Part shown: positions 1 through 6,775 of the stretch, piece after piece
How positions within the stretch are numbered: the stretch's first letter is position 1
Layout of the letters: each line of letters starts with the position of its first letter
Assembly (NCBI GenBank): GCA_015522395.1
Contig: WAMH01000013.1
Location: forward strand, 1-16,435
Reading direction: 5' to 3'
From: Thermococcus sp.
GTDB lineage: Archaea > Methanobacteriota_B > Thermococci > Thermococcales > Thermococcaceae
DNA length: 16,435 nucleotides
Notes under the pieces: generated by a model
The model's database searches: none
Seen by the model: the letters and a program-made list of their open reading frames with translations, nothing else
What the model was told of the DNA's origin: nothing
Position numbers and translations under genes: made by a program

Positions 1-294
1 GAAGGTCCCTACTTCGTCGAGCGAGCGGACGCCGTCTATCACTACGACCCTGTGCTTCCCTAAGAGACCCTTCACCTTCCTGACCGTGAGCTTTGCGACA
101 GCGTTCTGCCCCAGCTCCTGGCGGAGCCGTATACTGACCTTTGCAACGTCCTCCTTGGTTAGCTGGAGTCCCCTCTTGAGAGTCTCCTCCCTCACAACGT
201 CGCCCATAGAAACGCTGGGAAAACCCCTCTTCTCAAACTCCTTCACGATTTTGCTCTTTCCTGAACCCGGCATTCCGGTCACGATGATGATCAT
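1..294 (-). CDS. UPF0200 family P-loop nucleotide kinase-like protein (partial, N-terminal 98 residues)
   Basis: The minus strand reads open from an ATG at 294 through the left edge, giving 98 codons. The protein opens with a hydrophobic strand and a P-loop, MIIIVTGMPGSGKSKIVKEF, with Walker A GMPGSGKS at residues 7-14. It later carries VVVIDGVRS, the strand-plus-Asp segment typical of the archaeal UPF0200 family, which is related to dephospho-CoA kinase and adenylate kinase-like NTPases. The in vivo substrate of this family is not firmly known; archaeal dephospho-CoA kinase activity belongs to a different, GTP-dependent family, so that name should not be transferred. The C-terminal part lies outside the window. 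A TATA-like element at 324-333 on this strand would give a very short leader. The gene is divergent from the small membrane protein at 398. Confidence 0.88.
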   Translation of the reverse strand, partial: MIIIVTGMPGSGKSKIVKEFEKRGFPSVSMGDVVREETLKRGLQLTKEDVAKVSIRLRQELGQNAVAKLTVRKVKGLLGKHRVVVIDGVRSLDEVGTF

Positions 295-323
295 AGTGCC
301 CACTCGGGGTAACCGGGAAGGGG

Positions 324-333
324 CTTAAAAAAG
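324..333 (-). promoter_or_regulatory. Putative TATA box of the UPF0200 gene
   Basis: On the minus strand this reads TTTTTTAAGC, an archaeal TATA-like element. Its centre lies about 34 bases before the ATG at 294, so transcription would start near 302 and leave a leader of under 10 bases. This is a position-based inference; no transcript data are available. Confidence 0.45.
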
Positions 334-354
334 TTAGGATTAGTTAGGAGGGCA

Positions 355-367
355 AAATTTTTTAAGG
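355..367 (+). promoter_or_regulatory. Putative TATA box of the small membrane protein gene
   Basis: The plus strand has a run of T followed by AAGG (AATTTTTTAAGG) about 35 bases before the ATG at 398. A start near 387 is expected, just before the GGTGA ribosome site at 388-392. It forms a divergent pair with the element at 324-333. Confidence 0.45.
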
Positions 368-397
368 TTTGTCTACAGAACACAATCGGTGAGAGCC

Positions 398-739
398 ATG
401 AACGTCGAGTGGTTCATTATTGGACTCATCGTTACGTTCCTCGTAAACATACCGTTCGGTTTCTGGAGGGCGCATGCCAAGAGAACCGGCAACAAGATCG
501 AGTGGGCGCTGGCGGTTCACCTGCCGGTCCCGCTGGTCGTTCTAATGCGCTATCTCGCCGGATTAAGCTGGAACGCCTCCGGCGCCCCCATGATACTGGT
601 CTTTGTCCTAGCGTACTTCCTCGGCCAAAAAACCGGTGGAAAGCTCTACGCCAGGGCGCACGAGCGCGGTCTGAACCCGGGCAGGAGCATAGCCGTCCTC
701 TGGAGGAACGCGGGAGGGGTGGAGGGAGAACCCCTCTGA
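398..739 (+). CDS. Small integral membrane protein of unknown function, 113 aa
   Basis: The ORF also offers an upstream GTG at 389, but ATG 398 is preferred because GGTGA at 388-392 lies exactly five bases before it, the spacing used by most genes in this window. Three hydrophobic segments are visible at about residues 3-23, 37-56 and 63-77. They are separated by basic stretches (WRAHAKRTGNK at 23-33) and followed by a positively charged tail (RAHERGLNPGR). Topology by the positive-inside rule is uncertain. No catalytic motif was recognised and no family name can be given. The gene ends 10 bases before the convergent stop of hel308, so there is no room for a separate terminator between the two. 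Confidence 0.8.
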   Translation: MNVEWFIIGLIVTFLVNIPFGFWRAHAKRTGNKIEWALAVHLPVPLVVLMRYLAGLSWNASGAPMILVFVLAYFLGQKTGGKLYARAHERGLNPGRSIAVLWRNAGGVEGEPL

Positions 740-749
740 TAGAACCCGA

Positions 750-3700
750 TTAAAAGAAGTCGTCGAGGGTCTTTCGCTTTGATCTCTCCTTTCCTGCCCT
801 GCCCCCTTTTCCTTCTTTCTCCTTTCCAAGGCGGTCTTCAAGGCCGAGGTGGCGGTAGATCCCCTCAAGGACTTTGAGGCCGATGCCCTCGACACTCAAA
901 AGCTCCGCCGGTTTTGCGCTGGCTATCTCCTCGACCGTTCTGAAGCCGGCGTTGTATAAAGCCCTCGCCCTCTTCCTTCCGATGTTTGGAAGCCTGACGA
1001 GTTCCAAGAGTTCTTCGCGAACGCCGTGCCTCAGGCGGAGGTGCAGGTCTGTGAGGAACCTCAAAACCTCCTTCTTCGGATTGAACAGCCTGTAAAGCTC
1101 TATCATGGAATACATAAGCCAGTCTGCCAGCTCCAAAATCCTGTAGAGGTCGCCGGGGTCTATGTTGTATGTCTCGTATATTCTCGCCTCAGGGGCCTCG
1201 TTTATCCAGTCCAGGAGGACTTTAGCCGTCTTAACCTGACTCAGGAAGCCCTGGAAGCGCGAGTCCTCGTAGTAGGGGATGCTGGTGTAGAGCTTCTCCT
1301 CGAACTCGTACGCTAAATCCAAGTAGTCCTCAAGCTCGCGCTTTCTCGCTGTGAGCGTCGCCATGTCCGGGGTTGAAGATATCAGCTGGAAGACCCCGAA
1401 GGGGTTGGGGTTCTCCTCGAGCATTGGAAAAGCGTCGCGGAACTTCTTGGCGGTGAGCGGGTCGATGTAGAGCTGGGAGGTTCTCTTCCCGAAGGGGAGA
1501 GCGATGAAGCGGTCCTCCATGTCCATGTCGATGAACTCGTTCTCTATGAGGAAGTAGACGACGTTTTTCGCTTTGTACTCCAGCGAAGCGATGTAACCCC
1601 TCTGGTGGGCGTAGAAAGTTCTCTCCAGGAATTCTATCAGCTCGCGGAAGTTCTCAACCCCGAAGTTGGTTATCAACGCCAAAATCTGGCTCCTGAAGGC
1701 CTGCTCGTTGGCGAGCATCGAGAACAGCTTCTCCGGCTTCCCGTGTATGTAGCGCTCCATGAGCTTCTTCGGCTCCTCCGTTCTGGCAACTACGATCGCC
1801 TCGCCGACTTTGTCATACTTCGGCCTTCCGGCACGGCCCATCATCTGTTGGATTTCAAGGACTGGGATGTCGGCCCAGCCAAAGCCAGCGTAGCGCTTCG
1901 TATCGCGGATTATAACGCGGAAGGCGGGGAGGTTTATCCCGGCGGAGTTGTGAACTATGAAGCCCACGCTGTAGCTCTCGTCTCCCTCGACTTCAAGGTT
2001 GTAGACGTCTCCCTCGTAGTCCTCTTCCTCAACTGAACGGACCTTGAGGAGCAGGTAACCATTCCAGATTTTGTTGACGTTGTAGGTGCGGTTTCCCCTC
2101 GGCGGACTCTCAAATCCAAGCTCCTCCAGAAGTTTGTAATAGCTCTTTCCGCTTACTTTTACGGTGTAGATGGGCTTCTTAGTCTTCCCAATGCCACCCT
2201 TTCTGATAGCAACATCGATGGACGAAACGTAGCCCAGAGAAGCCAAGAGGAGCTGAATCTGATACGCCAGCGATGGAGATGTAGTCGTGTAGCTGATGTA
2301 GTTCGCCCTGGACTTGGCATCCTTCCTTATGTACCCGTCCCCCTCTATCAATCCCCTGAGGAGGCCCAGCTTGACCTCACGGTTCTCGTTGAAGAGCAGT
2401 TCCCCAGGGATTGTTTTTTTGTGGGCCTGATGTCCTATCTCCTCCCTGAGCCACTCGGCAAAACGCTTGTTGCAGAACCTCACCGTCCGGCGGTTCCTCT
2501 CGTGATCTTTAACCACCACGTTGGCCCTTGGGAAGTATTCGGGTATCGTATCGAGCAGAAACTTCGTTATCTCCTCCTCATGAGAGCCTATGTCAAACTT
2601 TATAGCCCCTGTTTTGCTCGTGGAACCTTCTGCAATCCAGAGACCGATTAGGCGGGCGGTTTCAAAGTTAATCGGGAGAAACTCGGGGGTTCTGCGGATT
2701 GAGGAATGGAGCTTATCAGTTTTCCCGTGCTGGTTGACAACGTAAACCTCTTTTCTCAGCGGGATTTCAGTGGCTTCGATAGAGCGTTTTGGAATCGGCT
2801 GGAGTAGCATGTAAGAGACCTTTGGGTCAGTTTCAGACTCAAGTCTTTCCTTAAGCTCTTGAGCTGTCATCCATTCAGGTCCCTCGAACTCCCACCATAT
2901 AACCTGCCTTCCGTCCGAGTAGTGGGACTTGTGCCTTATTTGCTTGAGGACCCATACCATGTGCTCGGGGGTTATCCTGATTGGGATAGCCCCATAAGCC
3001 TTTATAACGAGGAGCTTTCCGCGGTGCTCTCTCTTTAATGGTTGTATAACTCTCTTGAACTCTCCCGTGTGAGTGAGGACTTCGTCCCCCTTCCCCAGCT
3101 CTGAGACCTTTTTCACACCGTTTCTCGTCACCACGTGTGTATCCGGATGCATGCACAGCGTCGGCGTCGCCGTTATCACCTTGACAAGGCCCTCTCGGAA
3201 CGCGTCCTCTATCAGCGTCCTCTCAACCCTGCTTAAACCCGCGTGGTGGAAGGCGACGCCGCCCTTAAGTGCCCTCTTGAGCTTCTCTGTAGTCGGATTG
3301 TCCTCTATTTGAGAGATCAGCTCCTCCAGTCCTCTCGTCTCGGGTTTGGTGAGCAGTCTGGAGATCTTCGATGAGAGTGAAACAGCCTCCTTTTCCGCTG
3401 AACGCCTTGTGTTAACGAAAACCAAAGCCTGCTTGCCCCTCTTCACGGCGTCGATCGCCAAACTTTCCCAGTTCTCGGGGTAGCGGTCGATTTTACCGTC
3501 CTCCCAGAAGAGCTGGCCGAGATGGAAAACTCCTTTCCTCAGCTCGACCGGGCGCCAGTCGCTTACCACAAGCTCCGCGTCGAGCCACTCTGCCAGCTCC
3601 TCCGCGTTTCCAACCGTCGCGCTCAAAGCTAGAATCTGCGCCTTCCCAAGGAGGTGGCTGAGTATCATCTCAAGGGTAGCACCGCGGTCGTAGGAGCCTA

Positions 3701-4148
3701 TGAGGTGGACTTCATCTGCCACAATAAGCTTAACGTCCTTGACCCAGCCCGGAGAATGCCTCAGCAGGGAGTCGAACTTCTCTGCCGTCGCCACTATGAT
3801 GTCGTACCTTCCGAGCCACTCGTCCGTTGAGTCGTAGTCGCCGGTTGTTGCGGCTACTCTTATTCCCAGCTTTTCCCACTCCTTGAACTCGCGGTACTTC
3901 TCCTCTGCTAACGCCTTGAGCGGGACGAGGTAGACTGCCTTTCCGCCCTCTCTCAAAAGTTTGTTTATCATGACTATCTCGCTCACCAACGTCTTCCCGC
4001 TCGCCGTAGGGATGGCTAAGACGAGGTTTTTGCCCTCCAAAACGCCGCTTTTCAACGCTTCTGCCTGCGGCGGGTAGAGTTCCTTTATACCTCTCTCATG
4101 GATGATCCTTTTTATCCTCTCATCGACCTGAAGCTCATCGACCTTCAT
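750..4148 (-). CDS. hel308: ATP-dependent DNA helicase Hel308 (Hjm) with an in-frame intein
   Basis: This is a superfamily 2 helicase that unwinds stalled-fork and lagging-strand structures with 3'-5' polarity. The precursor is 1132 residues. Removing the intein (residues 332-734) leaves 729 residues, close to the usual Hel308 length. Visible motifs are Walker A (AIPTASGKT, 45-53), motif II DEVH (145-148), motif III SAT (176-178), motif V split by the intein (TATPTL before, SAGINLPAF after) and motif VI QQMMGRAGRP (767-776). Further on come the conserved LRHGV segment (about 1039-1043) and a helix-hairpin-helix near LPNIGRKRARALYNAGF (1053-1069). The extreme C terminus is basic and ends KRKTLDDFF, which resembles a PCNA-interacting peptide with R or K in place of the usual Gln. 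The start has no clear ribosome site, and a TATA element at 4177-4186 implies a nearly leaderless mRNA. The gene converges on the small membrane protein and diverges from the gene at 4199. Confidence 0.96.
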   Translation of the reverse strand: MKVDELQVDERIKRIIHERGIKELYPPQAEALKSGVLEGKNLVLAIPTASGKTLVSEIVMINKLLREGGKAVYLVPLKALAEEKYREFKEWEKLGIRVAATTGDYDSTDEWLGRYDIIVATAEKFDSLLRHSPGWVKDVKLIVADEVHLIGSYDRGATLEMILSHLLGKAQILALSATVGNAEELAEWLDAELVVSDWRPVELRKGVFHLGQLFWEDGKIDRYPENWESLAIDAVKRGKQALVFVNTRRSAEKEAVSLSSKISRLLTKPETRGLEELISQIEDNPTTEKLKRALKGGVAFHHAGLSRVERTLIEDAFREGLVKVITATPTLCMHPDTHVVTRNGVKKVSELGKGDEVLTHTGEFKRVIQPLKREHRGKLLVIKAYGAIPIRITPEHMVWVLKQIRHKSHYSDGRQVIWWEFEGPEWMTAQELKERLESETDPKVSYMLLQPIPKRSIEATEIPLRKEVYVVNQHGKTDKLHSSIRRTPEFLPINFETARLIGLWIAEGSTSKTGAIKFDIGSHEEEITKFLLDTIPEYFPRANVVVKDHERNRRTVRFCNKRFAEWLREEIGHQAHKKTIPGELLFNENREVKLGLLRGLIEGDGYIRKDAKSRANYISYTTTSPSLAYQIQLLLASLGYVSSIDVAIRKGGIGKTKKPIYTVKVSGKSYYKLLEELGFESPPRGNRTYNVNKIWNGYLLLKVRSVEEEDYEGDVYNLEVEGDESYSVGFIVHNSAGINLPAFRVIIRDTKRYAGFGWADIPVLEIQQMMGRAGRPKYDKVGEAIVVARTEEPKKLMERYIHGKPEKLFSMLANEQAFRSQILALITNFGVENFRELIEFLERTFYAHQRGYIASLEYKAKNVVYFLIENEFIDMDMEDRFIALPFGKRTSQLYIDPLTAKKFRDAFPMLEENPNPFGVFQLISSTPDMATLTARKRELEDYLDLAYEFEEKLYTSIPYYEDSRFQGFLSQVKTAKVLLDWINEAPEARIYETYNIDPGDLYRILELADWLMYSMIELYRLFNPKKEVLRFLTDLHLRLRHGVREELLELVRLPNIGRKRARALYNAGFRTVEEIASAKPAELLSVEGIGLKVLEGIYRHLGLEDRLGKEKEGKGGRAGKERSKRKTLDDFF
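1947..3155 (-). mobile_element. Hel308 intein with LAGLIDADG homing endonuclease, 403 aa
   Basis: The insert starts with Cys (precursor residue 332, codon 3155-3153) and ends with His-Asn (733-734), followed by Ser as the +1 extein residue. Precise removal restores the helicase sequence TPTLSAGINLPAF. Splicing blocks can be read: N-terminal block A CMHPDTHVV, block B with TPEH (393-396, the TxxH pair), and C-terminal blocks F and G ending VGFIVHN. Two LAGLIDADG-type helices are present, LIGLWIAEG (500-508) and LLRGLIEGDG (596-605). Both keep the acidic residue expected for catalysis (E507, D604), so the endonuclease may be active. The element would splice itself out of the protein and spread by homing into intein-free hel308 alleles. 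By eye the DNA is somewhat more A/T-rich than the flanking exteins. Inteins at Hel308 motif V are known from other archaea. Confidence 0.95.
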
Positions 4149-4176
4149 CTTGACCGCAAGCCTTATTGGGGGAGGG

Positions 4177-4186
4177 GTTAAATAGG
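4177..4186. promoter_or_regulatory. TATA-like element in the hel308 / unknown-gene divergent region
   Basis: GTTAAATAGG on the plus strand reads CCTATTTAAC on the minus strand. For hel308 (ATG 4148) it sits at a fitting distance for a start near 4155. For the plus-strand gene it is only about 17 bases before ATG 4199, which is too close for a canonical leadered start. It is therefore more convincing as the hel308 promoter. Confidence 0.45.
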
Positions 4187-4198
4187 TTTGGGATTGTC

Positions 4199-4846
4199 AT
4201 GAGGGTTCCCTACGTTCTCTTCGAGGTGATGAAGAACGGAAAGTCAACGGGCACGTTTGCCCTCGATGCTTACTTCATCGAGTTCCTCTCCCTTGAACCA
4301 AGAAAAGTGGTTCTGATAAAAGACCCCTCCACAATAACCTTGGGGGGCAAAGCCGAGGGGGCACTGCCCAAGCTCCTGAGAAAGCCCGTCGGAGCCCTTC
4401 TGAAGGACCTCTATGAGACACTCTTGGAAACCTCAGGGGAGGTGAGGGAAAAGAGGGTAAGCCACATGAGACGCTGGAACGTCTGGAGGATCCTCGGGAT
4501 TCCAACCGGACACAGCAGGCACGTTGAGATTGATGAAGAGCTGGCGAAGGTCGAGCGCGAGTATTCCCTGGGTCTGGCGTTGCTGGAGAGGATACTCGGC
4601 GTTAAGAATGGGAGGGGACTGGATGAACTAGAGGTCGTGGAGAGAGGGGTTCTTTACAGAAAACTCTGGCTCTTTAATGGGAATGTCACCGGTGAAGACG
4701 GGCCCGATAAGGTCTACACCGACCTTCTACGGATTGATTCCGTTTTCAGAACGGCCTTTTTCTCCGCGCTTTTTGGTGGGGTTGGGATAACTGAGGGAAT
4801 AATAAAAGGATCTCAGGCCTTCGCGTACAGCCAGCAGGCGACGTAG
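4199..4846 (+). CDS. Protein of unknown function, 215 aa
   Basis: This ORF runs from ATG 4199 (215 residues); a TTG at 4166 would add 11 residues but overlaps the promoter region. I do not recognise the family. The sequence looks soluble: a strand-rich start (MRVPYVLFEVMKNGKS), many charged helices (for example VEREYSLGLALLERILGV, 118-135), a cluster of basic and aromatic residues (SHMRRWNVWRILGIPTGHSR, 88-107), and a moderately hydrophobic end (FFSALFGGVGITEGIIKG). There are no cysteines, no P-loop and no signal peptide. Codon and base use match the neighbours and the frame is open over 650 bases without a competing antisense gene, so it is probably real. Its 3' end overlaps the end of the ABC ATPase gene on the other strand by 34 bases. 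The start is uncertain; ATG 4229 is an alternative. Confidence 0.7.
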   Translation: MRVPYVLFEVMKNGKSTGTFALDAYFIEFLSLEPRKVVLIKDPSTITLGGKAEGALPKLLRKPVGALLKDLYETLLETSGEVREKRVSHMRRWNVWRILGIPTGHSRHVEIDEELAKVEREYSLGLALLERILGVKNGRGLDELEVVERGVLYRKLWLFNGNVTGEDGPDKVYTDLLRIDSVFRTAFFSALFGGVGITEGIIKGSQAFAYSQQAT

Positions 4847-5784
4847 TGGTCCTTCTCAACCTCAACCAGGGGCGGCTCTTTCTTGTCGCAGAGGCCGGCT
4901 TTGGCCAGCGGACACCTTGGGTGGAAGTGGCAGCCTTCCGGCGGGTTTATGGGGCTCGGCGGTTCTCCCTTGACCTCCATTCTCTTTTTCTGTCTTGCCA
5001 GCTCCGGATCCGGAATTGGTATTGCCGAGAGGAGCATTTGGGTATATGGATGGAGCGGATTCTCGAAGATCTTCTCAGCCGGCCCAACCTCAACCAGCTT
5101 TCCAAGGTACATCACTCCCATCCTGTGGCTCATGTACTTAACAACGCCGAGGTCGTGGCTTATGAAGAGGTACGAGAAGCCGTGCTTCCGCTGGAGCTCC
5201 TTCAGGGTGTTGAGTATGTTGGCCTGAACTGAAACGTCGAGGGCGGAGGTCGGTTCATCGAGGACGACGAAGTCGGGCTGGAGGGCCAGGATTTTAGCCA
5301 ATGCAATCCTTTGCCTTTGTCCGCCGGAGAACTCGTGGGGGTAGCGGTAGAGGTGCATCTCGTTGAGGCCGACACTCTCGAGGAGCTTTATCACGAACTC
5401 CTCGGGGTCATCAACCTCTATGCCGTGGAACTTCACCGGCTCCATTATTATGTTGAAGACCGTCTGCCTCGGGTCGAGGGAGGAGTAGGGGTCCTGAAAC
5501 ATTATCTGGGCATGCCTTCTGAACCATAGCAGGTCCTTTCCCTTGAGCTGCGTCACATCCCGGCCTTTGAATGTGATCTTGCCTTCCGTGGGCTCTATCA
5601 GCCGCAGTATAGTCCTTCCGGTGGTGGTTTTGCCGCACCCGCTCTCACCAACCAGACCGAAGGTTTCTCCGGGCATTATTTCGAAGCTGACTCCATCGAC
5701 GGCCTTAACCCACGCAACGGTCCTCATGAGACTTCTAACCGGAAAGTACTTCTTCAGGCCTTCAACCTTGAGCACTGGTTCCAT
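4813..5784 (-). CDS. dppF: Peptide/nickel-type ABC transporter ATP-binding protein (DppF/OppF family), 323 aa
   Basis: This is the second ATPase of the importer; it hydrolyses ATP at the cytoplasmic face. Counting from the GTG at 5793 (326 residues), motifs are Walker A GESGCGKT (49-56), Q-loop Q100, signature FSGGQRQR (155-162), Walker B VVLDEP (176-181), and H-loop H213 in ISHD. The C-terminal oligopeptide-transporter domain carries four cysteines (C288, C294, C302, C320) in the CxFHPRC pattern, which binds a [4Fe-4S] cluster in a characterised DppD homologue. ATG 5784 is preferred over GTG 5793 because the GTG is part of the ribosome site GAGGTGA (5790-5796), which lies five bases before the ATG. 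It is the last gene of the operon. It starts 10 bases after the stop of the D subunit and its end overlaps the convergent gene at 4199-4846. Confidence 0.95.
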   Translation of the reverse strand: MEPVLKVEGLKKYFPVRSLMRTVAWVKAVDGVSFEIMPGETFGLVGESGCGKTTTGRTILRLIEPTEGKITFKGRDVTQLKGKDLLWFRRHAQIMFQDPYSSLDPRQTVFNIIMEPVKFHGIEVDDPEEFVIKLLESVGLNEMHLYRYPHEFSGGQRQRIALAKILALQPDFVVLDEPTSALDVSVQANILNTLKELQRKHGFSYLFISHDLGVVKYMSHRMGVMYLGKLVEVGPAEKIFENPLHPYTQMLLSAIPIPDPELARQKKRMEVKGEPPSPINPPEGCHFHPRCPLAKAGLCDKKEPPLVEVEKDHYVACWLYAKA

Positions 5785-5794
5785 GGTGATCACC

Positions 5795-6775
5795 TCAATA
5801 GCGATGACAGGCCACGAAGTGGCCCGGTTCTATCTCCTTGAGCTTTGGAACTTCCTTTCTGCAGCGTTCCTCGGCGAAGGGGCACCTCGGGTGGAAGCGG
5901 CATCCCTTCGGCGGTGTTATGAGGTTGGGAACCGTTCCGGGAATGCTTTCAAGCTTCTCTATCTTTCCCAGGGGATTTGGAACGGCCCGGAGAAGCGCCG
6001 TCGTGTAGGGATGAAGGGGATTGTGGAATATCTGATCTACCGTGCCTATCTCAACCACCTTTCCGGCGTACATGACGACGACCCTCTGTGCGGTCTCTGC
6101 GACGACACCGAGGTTGTGTGTTATCAGCAGAACGGTTGCGTTGTACTTCCTCTTCAGCTCGTTAAGGAGCTCGAGTATCTGGGCCTGAACCGTAACGTCT
6201 AGGGCCGTTGTGGGTTCGTCCGCTATTAGGAGCCTTGGATTGTTGGCTACGCCTATGCCTATGACAACCCTCTGCTTCATCCCGCCGGAGAGCTCGTGGG
6301 GGTAGTTCTTGACCCTGTTCTCCGGGTCCGGGATGAGAACCTCCCTGAGTATGTTGACGGCCTTTGCTATGCCCTCTTTTATGTTCCTGACCTTGCCGTG
6401 AACCTCCATTGCCTCGCCTATCTGGTAACCTACTGTGTAGAGGGGATCAAGCGATGAATGGGGGTCCTGGAAGATGTACGCTATCTCGTTGCCCCTTATC
6501 TCCCTTATCCCCTCGTCGCTCAGCTTCAGCAGGTCAACGGTTGAGCCGTCGTCGCGGTGGTAGATTACCTGGCCGTTCACTATCTTTCCCGGGCTCTCTA
6601 TCAGCTTAGTTATCGCCCTCGAGGTTACGCTCTTCCCGCAGCCCGTTTCGCCGACCAGGGCCAGTGTTTCCCCGCGATAGATGTCAAAGGATACGTCCTC
6701 TATGGCCTTAACGACTCCAGCGTAAGTGTAAAAGTAAACGCTGAGGTTCTTGATCTCCACGATGGGCTCAGGCAC
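5795..6775 (-). CDS. dppD: Peptide/nickel-type ABC transporter ATP-binding protein (DppD/OppD family), 326 aa
   Basis: This is the first ATPase of the importer and the expected partner of the ATPase downstream; the two would form the cytoplasmic motor. Counting from the GTG at 6784 (329 residues), motifs are Walker A GETGCGKS (45-52), Q-loop Q106, signature LSGGMKQR (165-172), Walker B LLIADE (185-190), and H223 in ITHN. The C-terminal family domain has C295, C301, C308 and C326 in the CRFHPRC context, a probable iron-sulfur site. GTG 6775 is chosen as start because GGAGGTGA at 6781-6788 is five bases upstream, matching the neighbours; GTG 6784 would lie inside that site. The start then overlaps the end of the C permease by 8 bases, consistent with translational coupling. 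Confidence 0.94.
   Translation of the reverse strand: MPEPIVEIKNLSVYFYTYAGVVKAIEDVSFDIYRGETLALVGETGCGKSVTSRAITKLIESPGKIVNGQVIYHRDDGSTVDLLKLSDEGIREIRGNEIAYIFQDPHSSLDPLYTVGYQIGEAMEVHGKVRNIKEGIAKAVNILREVLIPDPENRVKNYPHELSGGMKQRVVIGIGVANNPRLLIADEPTTALDVTVQAQILELLNELKRKYNATVLLITHNLGVVAETAQRVVVMYAGKVVEIGTVDQIFHNPLHPYTTALLRAVPNPLGKIEKLESIPGTVPNLITPPKGCRFHPRCPFAEERCRKEVPKLKEIEPGHFVACHRY

Noticed and set aside
1605..2036. 143-codon plus-strand frame in hel308
   Set aside because: Crosses the C-terminal intein junction on the opposite strand of a well-supported gene; no independent support.
2411..2418. Run of T inside the intein considered as a transcription signal or a frameshift site
   Set aside because: It encodes Lys-Lys on the minus strand in an intact frame (AHKKTIPG), and lies in the middle of a continuous coding region.
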